Assembly: GCA_964455525.1 (NCBI GenBank)
Contig: CAYVWR010000001.1
Coordinates: forward strand, 682,001-746,000
Direction: 5' to 3'
DNA length: 64,000 nucleotides
DNA from: JAFDZV01 sp964455525
Lineage (GTDB): Bacteria; Bacteroidota; Ignavibacteria; OLB7
In this document: piece by piece, positions 1 through 8,648 of the stretch
Layout: every line of letters begins with the position of its first letter
How positions within the stretch are numbered: position 1 is the stretch's first letter
Position numbers and translations under genes: made by a program
Notes under the pieces: model-generated
The model's input: the letters and a program-made list of their open reading frames with translations, nothing else
Database searches by the model: none
What the model was told of the DNA's origin: nothing

Positions 1-668
1 ATGGACCGGGTGATCTCCTCTTCACTGCCATGCTCGCTCAGGGTATAGACCGTATCGCGCATGATAAGCGGCGGCTCGGCCGGATTGAGAACAATGATCG
101 CCTTCCCCCGCCGCGCGCCGCCGATCAGCTCCAGACCACGCGACGTGGTCTCGGTGAACTCGTCGATGTTCGCACGCGTCCCCGGCCCAGCCGAACGGCT
201 TGAGATGGAGGCGACGATCTCGGCATACTGCACCGGGACAACACGGCTCACCGCCCAGACGATCGGGATGGTTGCCTGGCCGCCGCAGGTGACCAGATTG
301 ACATTATCCGCATCGAGATGTTCCTGGAGGTTGGCAACCGGCACCACATAGGGTCCGATCGCGGCCGGGGTAAGATCAATCACCCGCTTGCCAAGCGATT
401 TCAGGGCAGGGGCATGGTTCTGATGTGCTTTTGCCGATGTGGCATCGAACACGATCTCTATCTCCGAAAACATCGGATGCGCCACAAGCCCTTCAAGGCC
501 CTCATGGGTGGTGGCAACGCCCATACTGGCGGCACGACGGAGGCCATCGGAGGCCGGATCGATGCCGACCAGCACGCCCATCGCCAGCGTCTCGGAGGTG
601 CGCAGAATCTTTATCATCAAATCGGTTCCGATGTTTCCAGAACCGATGATCGCTACGTTATGCTTCAT
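1..668 (-). CDS. Acetaldehyde dehydrogenase (acylating), partial
   Basis: Converts acetaldehyde, NAD+ and CoA to acetyl-CoA, the last step of meta-cleavage pathways, normally in complex with 4-hydroxy-2-oxovalerate aldolase. The reverse strand opens with MKHNVAIIGSGNIGTDLM, a Rossmann nucleotide-binding start. The catalytic cysteine lies in NLVTCGGQATIP and is followed by the family segment SRSAGPGTRANIDEFT. About 222 residues are present and the C-terminal third runs off the window at base 1, so this is an edge truncation, not a broken gene. It is the promoter-distal member of a minus-strand catabolic cluster with the hydratase and semialdehyde dehydrogenase. The partner aldolase would be expected just outside the window. 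Confidence 0.93.
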   Translation of the reverse strand, partial: MKHNVAIIGSGNIGTDLMIKILRTSETLAMGVLVGIDPASDGLRRAASMGVATTHEGLEGLVAHPMFSEIEIVFDATSAKAHQNHAPALKSLGKRVIDLTPAAIGPYVVPVANLQEHLDADNVNLVTCGGQATIPIVWAVSRVVPVQYAEIVASISSRSAGPGTRANIDEFTETTSRGLELIGGARRGKAIIVLNPAEPPLIMRDTVYTLSEHGSEEEITRS

Positions 669-761
669 GGCAGGGTTCTCAAGTATCAATAGTCCGTGGC
701 CGGTAGCAATGGACCGGCATCCTGGCTGGCAACGTTCATCACTGGCGATGGCCACCGGCAG

Positions 762-1457
762 TCAATGTTCAGGCACGCAATCCGCCCGAAGCTCTCTGAG
801 CGCATCGGCGGCTATCCAGCGGGCGGCCTTCGAGTCGAGCCTGGCAATCGTCTGTGCGGTTTCAATCGCGGCAGCCCTCAACGTGGTATTGCGTTTGCCG
901 ATCTGCCGAAGCGCCCAGTTGACCGCCTTGCGAACGAAGTTACGGTTATCGCCCGACTCCTCCCGTATCCGCTCCAGTAACGGAATGAACAGGGAGTCGG
1001 GCGCCTTCCTGTCATGCACGGCGAGCGCGGCCATCATCACAAAGCCCGCACGTTTCACAAACTCGGCATCGCGTCTGCTCCACTGCAACGCCTTGGGCAG
1101 AGCATGCTCGGTCCGCACAAAAAGATTGCTACAGCACTGATCGCAGAGATCCCAGGAATTGAACACACGCGCCCAGGAATCAAGCTGGGCCGCGGTTACC
1201 TGCCGGGGATCGTCGACGATAGAGGCAAGGATGCGTGCCTCGTGCACACCGCTTTTCCAGAGCTTGAGCGCAAGCGGGTGATTACGCCGATACGGGCGGG
1301 CGATGCGCCGCAGTTCCGTTACCGATACACCGTATGCATTCTCCACGTTGATGCCGAAGCGTGCCATCCCCTGGCGATTCCGCTCGGTTCCAAGCAATTG
1401 CAGATGCGCGATGATTACGGCCGCATCTGCGGTAGCCGATAGGTTCGGCGCTCCCAT
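762..1457 (-). CDS. AlkD-like DNA alkylation repair protein
   Basis: A 231-residue protein of the HEAT-repeat DNA glycosylase family (AlkC/AlkD, PF08713), which removes bulky or cationic alkylated bases without flipping them. Family features visible are the helical-repeat pattern and the segment FNSWDLCDQCCSNLF, matching the WDxxD-type region of the DNA-binding cleft, followed by RRDAEFVKRAGFVMMAALAVHD. It starts 3 bases after the stop of the hydratase gene, so the two are almost certainly translated from one transcript. Its position between two catabolic genes is unusual. Function is assigned from family similarity only. Confidence 0.88.
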   Translation of the reverse strand: MGAPNLSATADAAVIIAHLQLLGTERNRQGMARFGINVENAYGVSVTELRRIARPYRRNHPLALKLWKSGVHEARILASIVDDPRQVTAAQLDSWARVFNSWDLCDQCCSNLFVRTEHALPKALQWSRRDAEFVKRAGFVMMAALAVHDRKAPDSLFIPLLERIREESGDNRNFVRKAVNWALRQIGKRNTTLRAAAIETAQTIARLDSKAARWIAADALRELRADCVPEH

Positions 1458-1460
1458 ACC

Positions 1461-2252
1461 TCAGAACCCCACCGATACGGCCCCCATGCGGCCGATCTCC
1501 ACCGACACATAATCTCCCGCAACAACAGGGCTTACCGGACCCAGCGCACCGGAAAGGATCACCTGTCCCGTGCTTATCTGCTGGCCGAACTCACCAAGCT
1601 TGTTCGCCAGCCACACAACAGCGTTGACCGGGTTGCCAAGGCATGCGACACCAGCCCCTGTGGATACCACGGAGCCATTCTTCCGAAGCGTCATCCCGAG
1701 CGTACGCAGATTGATATCGTTGAGAAGAGCCGGGCGAGTGCCGAGCACAAACATTCCGCTCGACGCATTATCGGCGATCGTGTCGGGGAGCTTGAACGTC
1801 CAGTCGCGTATGCGGGAGTCGATGATCTCGATTGCCGGAAGGATGCATTCGGTTGCGGCGATCACCTGTGCGGCGGTGATGCCAGGCCCCACCAGGCATT
1901 TTTTCAGCACAAAGGCTATCTCACCCTCCACACGGGGTTGCAGCAGCTTTGAGGTATCCGCCTGCTCTCCGTCCCCGACGGCCATATCGTCGAGCAGACC
2001 GCCAAAATCAGGCTCGGAACAGTTCAACCATGTCTGCACCGCCACACTGGTGATGCCAACCTTCCGCCCAACCAGTCTGGCCTTGCGACCAAACAGCCCC
2101 TGTTCGTTGATCCTCCGGTTCAGATTGATTGTCTGGATCTCGTAGGCATCGGCCAGGGAAAGCTCGGGATTGGTCCCGGTTAATGGTTCGCACGGAGTGC
2201 CGCTTATCTGCGCATTCCACAGCCGCTCGGCAAGGGTCTGATGAATCGACAT
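1461..2252 (-). CDS. 2-keto-4-pentenoate hydratase / 2-oxopent-4-enoate hydratase family
   Basis: Hydrates 2-oxopent-4-enoate (or the related 4-oxalocrotonate product) to 4-hydroxy-2-oxovalerate, a metal-dependent step in meta-cleavage of aromatic rings. The protein is 263 residues when started at MSIHQTLAERLWNA, the usual family length. A longer in-frame start 51 bases upstream would add a proline/glycine-rich stretch without family resemblance and is not favoured. Diagnostic segments are RKVGITSVAVQ, the metal-binding PRVEGEIAFVL and ILPAIEIIDSRIRDW. It lies between the RidA-like gene (147-base gap) and the AlkD-like gene (3-base gap) and acts after the deaminase and a decarboxylase that is not seen here. 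Confidence 0.92.
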   Translation of the reverse strand: MSIHQTLAERLWNAQISGTPCEPLTGTNPELSLADAYEIQTINLNRRINEQGLFGRKARLVGRKVGITSVAVQTWLNCSEPDFGGLLDDMAVGDGEQADTSKLLQPRVEGEIAFVLKKCLVGPGITAAQVIAATECILPAIEIIDSRIRDWTFKLPDTIADNASSGMFVLGTRPALLNDINLRTLGMTLRKNGSVVSTGAGVACLGNPVNAVVWLANKLGEFGQQISTGQVILSGALGPVSPVVAGDYVSVEIGRMGAVSVGF

Positions 2253-2398
2253 GGGATTGTTGATTGGAGAACATTGGATTGGTCCGCCGCCGCGCTCCCT
2301 CATCAGGCGCTCAACGGAGGGTATGCCACCCGGTTGAAGTTTGCACAGGGAGTGGCTAAGGATATCACCCCGCCATCGGACACGATCGCGGACATCAT

Positions 2399-2821
2399 TC
2401 AGGGCGCCGCCGCCACCACCTTCATCTCGATCAGAAGATTGGGATGGGGGAGCTGATGTACCGCGCAGGTGGTGCGCACCGGCCCGCTCTGAACGTTGAA
2501 AAATTCATTATAGACCTCGTTCATGCCAGCATAATCGTTCATATCGACCAGCATCACCAGGATATCGACCACATGCTCCAGCCCGGCACCGGCAGCCTGG
2601 AGAATAGCCTCGATGTTCTGAATAACGGCACGGGTCTGTTCCCGGATATCAAGCTCCACACCACCATCGGGACCGATCGTAACGCCCCTGTGGGTATTGT
2701 CGGGCCGACGCGAGGAGACGCCGGAAACAAAGATCAGATCGCCCACCCTACGGGCATGAGGATAGTTTGCAAGCGCCGAGGCGCGATCATCCAGGATATA
2801 TGCTGTACCGTTATGCGACAT
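2399..2821 (-). CDS. RidA/YjgF family protein, probable 2-aminomuconate deaminase
   Basis: A 140-residue RidA-fold enzyme. Family signatures are FVSGVSSRRPDN, the trimer-interface region EQTRAVIQNIEAILQAAG, and PVRTTCAV with a C-terminal IEMKVVAAAP carrying the conserved Arg and Glu. Length and context match bacterial 2-aminomuconate deaminases rather than the shorter housekeeping RidA (about 128 residues). I chose the ATG giving MSHNGTAYILDD; an upstream in-frame extension of 49 residues is Arg/Pro-rich and unlike the family. Placed between the semialdehyde dehydrogenase and the hydratase, it most likely releases ammonia from 2-aminomuconate in the 3-hydroxyanthranilate (tryptophan/kynurenine) route. 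This specificity is inferred from neighbours. Confidence 0.85.
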   Translation of the reverse strand: MSHNGTAYILDDRASALANYPHARRVGDLIFVSGVSSRRPDNTHRGVTIGPDGGVELDIREQTRAVIQNIEAILQAAGAGLEHVVDILVMLVDMNDYAGMNEVYNEFFNVQSGPVRTTCAVHQLPHPNLLIEMKVVAAAP

Positions 2822-3136
2822 TGCTCTGGGTAAGGTTCTGGCACGTCTGCCGGATCGCCGGGAAATGGTTCTTCCTGGCATTGGTCTATGATCCATTGAT
2901 CGGGGATGATGGCCGGTTGTTGCCAGACCATCATCGATAGCAGGGAGAGCACCGGGCTTCCCTGGCATAGCTGGGTCGGCACAAGAACGCGGTGAGCGCC
3001 CGGCTGGTAGAGTCTTGCTCCATGGCGGATTGCATGTGCCCCGTATCTATCTGACGATCACCGGGATGCTATCGCATAGTGCAGAGGTGGCATGCACGCA
3101 ACCGCACCGCGCAATCCTGGTGTGCTTATGTTCCGC
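2822..3136. other. Gene-free stretch between semialdehyde dehydrogenase and RidA genes
   Basis: About 315 bases separate the aldehyde dehydrogenase stop from the RidA-like start, long for an operon. I see no convincing gene, no strong hairpin with a T tract and no clear promoter. It may hold an internal promoter for the downstream catabolic genes. Confidence 0.4.
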
Positions 3137-4648
3137 CTACAACTTTATGCAGATGTTTTTCAGCTCGGTATAAAACTCTACCGAGTGGACGCCTCCTTCG
3201 CGGCCAACACCGCTCAGCTTCACGCCACCGAAGGTGGTGCGGAGATCGCGAAGGAACCAAGTGTTCACCCAGACCATGCCGGTCTCAAGCTGGCGGGCCA
3301 CGCGATGCGCACGGGTCAGATTCTGTGTCCAAACCGCTGCGCAGAGGCCATAATCGGAATCGTTCGCCATCGCCACGGCTTCCTCCTCGGTATCAAACGG
3401 CTGGATATGGCAGACCGGGCCGAAGATCTCCTCACGGATAACACGCGCCGATTCCGGCAACCCGGTCCAGATGGTAGGCTGGATGAATGCTCCACCATCG
3501 AACTCCGGGCCAAGATCGGGCACGCCGCCACCGGTGACAACCGTGGCCCCCTCCTGCCGCGCAAGATCGCAGTAATACAACACCTTCTCGCGATGGCCAC
3601 GTGAGATCAACGGCCCCATTGTCGTCCCTTCATCATTCGGATCACCCAGCTTCAGGTTCTCCGCCTCCCGCTTCAACGCTTCCACAAAACGATCGAAGAT
3701 CGGCCGTTCCACATAGACACGTTCGGAACAGAGGCAGACCTGTCCGCAGTTCGAGAAGACCGAGCGTGCGGTGCCGGCCACGGCCGCATCAAAATCCGCA
3801 TCGGCAAAGATGACTGCCGGATTCTTGCCGCCAAGCTCGAAGGAAAGGTGCTTGACAGTTGTGGCTGCCGCTGCCATGATAGCCTGACCGGTGCGGCTTT
3901 CGCCGGTAAAGGTGATGGCCGCGATATCTGGATGCCGGGTGAGCGCCTCGCCAGCCGAATCAGGCCCGAACCCATGCACCACGTTATAGACGCCGGGAGG
4001 GATGCCAACCTCGTTCATCACCTCCGCGAGAAGCGTGGCGGTTGACGGGGTCTCCTCGGAGGGTTTTACCACCACCGTATTGCCACACGCAAGCGCTGGC
4101 GCCACCTTCCAGGTCATAAGCAACAGCGGGAGATTCCAGGGGCAGATCACCCCCACCACGCCGACCGGCGAACGGAGGGCATAATTGAGCGCCCCTGCAC
4201 CATCGGCCGTGTCGGTCTGGAAACATTCCGTGGGCAGATTACGGAGCAGATTGGCAAACGTCCTGAAGTTGGCAGCACCACGGGGAATATCAACATTGCA
4301 GGCCCAGCCGACCGGCTTGCCGGTATCGGCGATCTCGGCCTGGAGAAACTCGTCGAACCGCTCCATGATCCTATCGGCGACCCTGGCAAGCAGATCGAGC
4401 CGTGTTCCCACGGCCATACCTGCCCACGGTCCGTTCAAGGCCCGCCGCGCTGCCTGTACGGCGCGTTCCACATCCTCGGCACCGGCCTCATCCACCTCTG
4501 CTACGATACGGCCATCGACCGGGCTGATATTGGAGAAGGTACGCCCACGTGCAGCGCCAGTGAACTGGCCATCAATAAAAAGCCGCAGACGACGAGGCGT
4601 CTGCCAGAGCCTGGATTCAGCCGTTGATGCCGATTCGGTTTCCTGCAT
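3137..4648 (-). CDS. 2-aminomuconate / 2-hydroxymuconate 6-semialdehyde dehydrogenase
   Basis: NAD-dependent aldehyde dehydrogenase of 503 residues that oxidises the ring-cleavage semialdehyde to the muconate acid. ALDH landmarks in order are the nucleotide-binding CPWNLPLLLMTWK and VVKPSEETPSTA, the general-base glutamate in FELGGKNPAV, the nucleophilic cysteine in SNCGQVCLCSERV, and EEIFGPVCHIQPFDTEEEAVAMAN. The C-terminal FGGVKLSGVGREGGVHSVEFYTELKN is typical of the AmnC/XylG branch. A RidA-type deaminase next door favours the amino substrate, hence tryptophan breakdown through 3-hydroxyanthranilate, over catechol breakdown. The ring-cleaving dioxygenase and decarboxylase are not in the window. 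Confidence 0.93.
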   Translation of the reverse strand: MQETESASTAESRLWQTPRRLRLFIDGQFTGAARGRTFSNISPVDGRIVAEVDEAGAEDVERAVQAARRALNGPWAGMAVGTRLDLLARVADRIMERFDEFLQAEIADTGKPVGWACNVDIPRGAANFRTFANLLRNLPTECFQTDTADGAGALNYALRSPVGVVGVICPWNLPLLLMTWKVAPALACGNTVVVKPSEETPSTATLLAEVMNEVGIPPGVYNVVHGFGPDSAGEALTRHPDIAAITFTGESRTGQAIMAAAATTVKHLSFELGGKNPAVIFADADFDAAVAGTARSVFSNCGQVCLCSERVYVERPIFDRFVEALKREAENLKLGDPNDEGTTMGPLISRGHREKVLYYCDLARQEGATVVTGGGVPDLGPEFDGGAFIQPTIWTGLPESARVIREEIFGPVCHIQPFDTEEEAVAMANDSDYGLCAAVWTQNLTRAHRVARQLETGMVWVNTWFLRDLRTTFGGVKLSGVGREGGVHSVEFYTELKNICIKL

Positions 4649-4872
4649 GATCGTAAGCCGGATAAAATGCCGCCGTCGGGTACGCTATCGATGTCGGCAA
4701 AGCCTGAAATAATAGAGGGAGAAGTTACGCCCCCGCAGGGTGGTTTCGCAAATGGGGGCTGGCACTTCACCACTGCATACATTCTCTGGCAGGACCAGCA
4801 GCAACACTCTGACACTGAAGCAAAGGGTATATTTTCGCGAGATGGTCCCATTCTTGAGCAACTGAATTACAT

Positions 4873-5676
4873 ATGGATAGTACGCTTACATCTATTGCGA
4901 CATATCTGGACCCAAAGAACATCACGCCCACCCTTGTGTCGTTTGGATGGAAGATTCTAAGCGCCGTGCTTGTGCTGGTCATCGGCATGAGCATCATCAA
5001 GCTGGTTACGACCCTGCTTCGGCGGGCGCTCAAGCGGGCGGTAAGTGATACAACGGTCCGGTATTATTCTCTGAGCGCGACCAAGATCCTTCTCTGGACG
5101 GTGCTTGTTCTGATACTGCTTGGGGTCTTCGGCATCCAGACGACCTCGCTTGTTGCGGTTCTTGGAGCCGCAGGGCTTGCCATTGGCCTTGCTTTACAAG
5201 GCTCGCTCTCGAACTTCGCCGCCGGGTTCATGCTGCTGCTGTTCCGTCCGTTCAAGGCAGGGGATGTGGTGGAGGTTTCCGGGGTTACCGGCAGCGTGAT
5301 CGAGATCGGCATCTTCACGACGATCATCGACACACCGGACAACATTCGGGCATTTGTGCCCAACAGCGCCATCTTTTCCGGGGTCATCAGAAACAGGAGC
5401 GTGAACGAGTACATCCGCCTGGAGGTCAAGATCACGCTGGCCAAAGGGACGGATATCTCGCGTGCGCAGGAGATCATCAATCGTACGCTTGCCACAAACG
5501 ACCTGGTTATGGAGGTGCCGCGTCCCGAGGTACAGGTGATCGAGGACCCCACCGAAGGGATCACCATCGCGATCCGTCCCTGCTCCCGTCTTCGCAACGC
5601 GGACACCCTGCGCTCCACGCTCAACAAAGAAATGCGCGAAGAGTTTCATCGGGCGAACATTGACGTTATCAAGTAG
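4873..5676 (+). CDS. MscS-family small-conductance mechanosensitive channel
   Basis: Inner-membrane channel of 267 residues that opens on hypo-osmotic shock. There are three N-terminal membrane segments: about residues 22-45, 70-90, and the pore helix VLGAAGLAIGLALQGSLSNFAAG, with the Gly/Ala packing pattern of TM3. The beta domain follows (FRPFKAGDVVEVSGVTGSVIEIGIFTTIIDTPDN, then VPNSAIFSGVIRN), then the C-terminal alpha/beta domain. Length is close to E. coli MscS (286). It is divergent from the catabolic cluster and stands alone. Confidence 0.95.
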   Translation: MDSTLTSIATYLDPKNITPTLVSFGWKILSAVLVLVIGMSIIKLVTTLLRRALKRAVSDTTVRYYSLSATKILLWTVLVLILLGVFGIQTTSLVAVLGAAGLAIGLALQGSLSNFAAGFMLLLFRPFKAGDVVEVSGVTGSVIEIGIFTTIIDTPDNIRAFVPNSAIFSGVIRNRSVNEYIRLEVKITLAKGTDISRAQEIINRTLATNDLVMEVPRPEVQVIEDPTEGITIAIRPCSRLRNADTLRSTLNKEMREEFHRANIDVIK

Positions 5677-5846
5677 AGGACTCTGCTAATTACAGCTTCG
5701 TCATGCAATCAAATCCTTGACAATTCGCTGAAGAATGTAATTTGCGGGCGATCTATGCCAGCCTCCCCGGCTGGTCTCCTGCTCCCCCCGCAGGAAGTTA
5801 TCTGGTTGACCGCCCACTTCTCTTATCGCCGGAGACCGCCCCCGGT

Positions 5847-6647
5847 ATGCATACACCTGATGTTGATATCACACCGAAGATCGTCGCACTCTATTGCGAA
5901 TCGCTTCTGGCGGCACTGGATACCCCGGAGGCTTTTGTCAATGCTCTTGTCCTGAAACTTCAGGCCATCATCCGTATTCATGGTCTGATAATGATCGTGG
6001 AGCCAGAACAGAGCAATAACAGGAAGGAAACAGGCGCCGAGCACCGTGCGCGCATCCAAATCCCCGTAGTACGCCCGACCCCTCATACAGATCCCTCGGT
6101 AAAGGTGGAACAGATCCAACGGGGGAAGGGGGGAACCATGCTGGAGGATCTGATAGAACGCGGCCAGAAGGATCTCGAGCACACGATTGCAACCCGTTAT
6201 CCTGACAATGTGGGCCTCCATAGCCACTGGTTCCGCATCCACTGCAAGCCCAGAATAGCAGTCTGCATCTTCCGTGCGCAGATGCCGGAAGACATGGCCA
6301 TGGAGTTCAGCAGCCAGGAGCAGTGCCTGCTTGGCAGCCTGGAAGAGCACATCGGTATCTGCATACGTGTCCACGCCGGGCTGACACGATCACGACGCGA
6401 TAGTTTCGACTTTTTTGCCGACATCTGTCGCGAGATCGCCACCACAAACGGGCTGACCAACTCAGAATCGCGAGTGCTGCGGAGCATGGTGGCAGGCAGT
6501 ACCAACAAGGAAATCTGCAACGAGCTTCAGATCTCGCTTGCCACGGTCAAAACCCATATCTCCCATATCCTGCAAAAGACCGGGTGCCGCAACCGCGCCG
6601 ACCTGATCGGCAAGTATTTCTCTTCCAGAAAGGCAATGATGAGATGA
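5847..6647 (+). CDS. LuxR-type HTH transcriptional regulator
   Basis: A 266-residue protein whose C-terminus is a clear GerE/LuxR helix-turn-helix: GLTNSESRVLRSMVAGSTNKEICNELQ, then ISLATVKTHISHILQKTGCRNRADLIGKYF. The N-terminal two thirds are soluble and have no domain I can name; they could be a divergent sensory domain. No receiver domain is seen. The frame is open upstream to a TTG at 5742, but the ATG at 5847 gives a more natural start, and a TTGACA followed by a TAATTTG motif at about 5716-5744 would then act as promoter. The target genes are unknown. Confidence 0.82.
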   Translation: MHTPDVDITPKIVALYCESLLAALDTPEAFVNALVLKLQAIIRIHGLIMIVEPEQSNNRKETGAEHRARIQIPVVRPTPHTDPSVKVEQIQRGKGGTMLEDLIERGQKDLEHTIATRYPDNVGLHSHWFRIHCKPRIAVCIFRAQMPEDMAMEFSSQEQCLLGSLEEHIGICIRVHAGLTRSRRDSFDFFADICREIATTNGLTNSESRVLRSMVAGSTNKEICNELQISLATVKTHISHILQKTGCRNRADLIGKYFSSRKAMMR

Positions 6648-7251
6648 ACATCCGATAATCAGCCTAAAGTCTGATGTGTAACCAGATGTGATACGGTAAC
6701 TTTGGCGCCGTATCGCTTGCAGAAGGAATTTGCACTGTGATACGGCCCGTGCTCTGGCGCCATTCGGACCATGTATTTCTGATCCATGTGCGACGATATC
6801 ACGGTATAGAAACTATTGTCTTGGAGAACATGGTGTAGCTCCGGCGATGATATCAAGACGAGCTACATTATCTCAAGGCTCTGCCGACTGGGGGGGAGGC
6901 AGAGCCTTAGTTTTTTTACGGCCGGATCGCTGCTGATAACGGCGGCGCTTCCCCGAAGCGGGACAGTGTGATGATGACACCCTGATGATAGGGTTCGCTA
7001 TCCTGGCCTCTTCGATCGCCACCGCACCGGAGGCAAAACTCCAGAAGCCCTCATGCAGTAGAATGCTGGCATACCTCTGCTGGTATCTGTGCCTCTGGGG
7101 CTGCACCAGCCCTGGCTATCCTCTCTCCTACGACATGCGCCCAGTTCTCCCCGGTCAGTTGCATACAACGCCTCTGCGGCCACATTTCCGGCAGCAACAA
7201 ACTTGGCGACCAGGGCATCCCCAGCCCCCGGTATAACAACGGATGGGGCAT
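6648..7251. other. Gene-free stretch with two tandem hairpins
   Basis: About 600 bases between the convergent LuxR-type gene and queG. Short open frames here have no recognisable protein character. The only structure I see is the pair of hairpins at 6834-6917, described separately. Confidence 0.5.
6875..6917 (+). terminator. Rho-independent terminator
   Basis: Perfect 11-bp stem (6875-6885 with 6898-6908), a 12-nt G-rich loop and then a run of seven T, reading on the plus strand. It lies 230 bases beyond the LuxR-type gene and is preceded at 6834-6867 by another perfect 8-bp stem, so it may instead end an independent small RNA. Confidence 0.8.
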
Positions 7252-8244
7252 CTACTGTTCCCGGCCTATCCCCCTTGCATTGCGCCGCATCCCTTCAGGG
7301 GTTGCGCGGCGCACCGGGCTTCCCTGAAAACGTTCCCGGAACTCCTCATCCGACATTTCCTGAAGCTGCCCTACCGTCAGATCGAGAACGCCGGGCCTGG
7401 GCTGAAACGAAGGCTCATCGGTCGGCTGTTGAAAGCGGTTCCAGGGACAGACATCCTGGCAGACATCGCAGCCGAACGCCCAGTTCTCCATGCTCTGGCC
7501 AAGCGCCCTGGGAAGTTCCTCCTTCGGCTTCTGCTCGATCGTGATATAACTGATGCACCGGGTACCATCAACCTGATAGGGGGCGATGATCGCATCGGTA
7601 GGGCAAGCATCAATACAGCGGGTACAGCTTCCGCAGAAGTCCGGTATCGATGGGGTATACTCGAACTCCAGCGAGGAGATGAGCACGCCAAGAAAGACCC
7701 AGCTCCCGATGCTACGGGTTATCACATTGGTATGCTTGCCCATCCATCCTATCCCGGCGCGCACGGCCCACTGCTTCTCCAGAACCGGCCCGGTATCCAC
7801 ATACCAACGAGACTCCGCCCCTGGGACCAGCGATCCCAGGACATGATGAAGCGCCTTAAGCTTTTTCGGCAGCACGTTATGATAGTCGCGCCCCCATGCA
7901 TAGCGGCTGATCTTGGCACTGTCATCGGTATCGGCGTGTTTATGTGGCGTATAGTAGTTCCTGGCAACGACGATCACCGAACGGGCCGAAGGGAGTATCT
8001 CGCGCACATCGATACGGCGATCCACATTGCGCTCCATCCACTGCATCGAGCCATGCATCCCCCTGGCGATCCAGTCCTCGTACCGCGCCCCCTCCTGCTC
8101 CATCCGTTCGGCGGGGGCAAAGCCCACCAGATCGAACCCAAGATCCTCCAGCACAACGCGCCGCACCCTATCGGTCAACTCCTCAACGCCCAGCGTCCCG
8201 GCAGCGTCTGCGCCCTCTTTGTTATGCGTGTTCACATCATCCAC
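7252..8244 (-). CDS. queG: Epoxyqueuosine reductase QueG
   Basis: Last enzyme of queuosine biosynthesis: reduces epoxyqueuosine in tRNA using cobalamin and two [4Fe-4S] clusters. Visible are the catalytic-Asp region RWYVDTGPVLEKQWA (D150), the first ferredoxin-like cluster CGSCTRCIDACP (C204, C207, C210, C214) and the second CDVCQDVCPW (C259, C262, C266). It is 330 residues, shorter than E. coli QueG (379), because it lacks the C-terminal HEAT-like extension. The start is a GTG; GTG at 8244 overlaps the Rieske stop by 13 bases, and GTG at 8235 would give a 4-base overlap. Either way it is translationally coupled to the Rieske gene. Confidence 0.95.
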   Translation of the reverse strand: MDDVNTHNKEGADAAGTLGVEELTDRVRRVVLEDLGFDLVGFAPAERMEQEGARYEDWIARGMHGSMQWMERNVDRRIDVREILPSARSVIVVARNYYTPHKHADTDDSAKISRYAWGRDYHNVLPKKLKALHHVLGSLVPGAESRWYVDTGPVLEKQWAVRAGIGWMGKHTNVITRSIGSWVFLGVLISSLEFEYTPSIPDFCGSCTRCIDACPTDAIIAPYQVDGTRCISYITIEQKPKEELPRALGQSMENWAFGCDVCQDVCPWNRFQQPTDEPSFQPRPGVLDLTVGQLQEMSDEEFRERFQGSPVRRATPEGMRRNARGIGREQ

Positions 8245-8570
8245 GTTGGTAGTTCAGGCTCCGGCTTCTCCAGCATCACCTCATCTCCGTCGCAATACAC
8301 CTCATAGGTCCTCAGCCTGCTGGCACCGCCGAGCACGTTGCCGGTTTTCAGATCGAACGTCCAGCCATGCAACGGGCAGGTGACCGTGCAATCCTCGACA
8401 AATCCATCGGCGATGACCGGCGCATGCTGATGGGGGCAGACATTATCGACCGCATAGAGTTCGCCATCGACCATGAAGATCGCAACCTGCGTCCCATCGT
8501 CGAGAACGATCAACCTCCCCTGCCTGCGGGAGATATCCTTTAGTGAGCAGGCGCGAATGAATTCTTTCAT
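8232..8570 (-). CDS. Rieske [2Fe-2S] ferredoxin
   Basis: A 112-residue soluble protein made of a single Rieske domain of the NirD/dioxygenase-ferredoxin type. Cluster ligands are seen as CPHQHA (CxH) and CPLHGW (CxxH) about 18 residues apart. There is no signal peptide or membrane anchor, so it is a cytoplasmic electron carrier and not a bc1-type Rieske protein. Its stop overlaps the queG start, which suggests co-expression. It could supply electrons to an oxygenase or to QueG, but nothing in the sequence shows the partner. Confidence 0.92.
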   Translation of the reverse strand: MKEFIRACSLKDISRRQGRLIVLDDGTQVAIFMVDGELYAVDNVCPHQHAPVIADGFVEDCTVTCPLHGWTFDLKTGNVLGGASRLRTYEVYCDGDEVMLEKPEPELPTWMM

Positions 8571-8648
8571 ACGAGAGTATGCCGCAATGCTCCTGGCCGA
8601 TCGCGGCAGGAGCCTAGAAGCTTGAGGAAAAGGAGAGGCACAACCATA

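Noticed and set aside
2822..2968. N-terminal extension of the RidA-like protein
   Set aside because: The extra 49 residues are Arg/Pro-rich and absent from the family; the internal ATG gives the expected length.
7000..7251. Missing C-terminal part of QueG or a separate gene
   Set aside because: Some frames echo a helical-repeat tail weakly, but stops interrupt them and QueG ends normally for the shorter family form.
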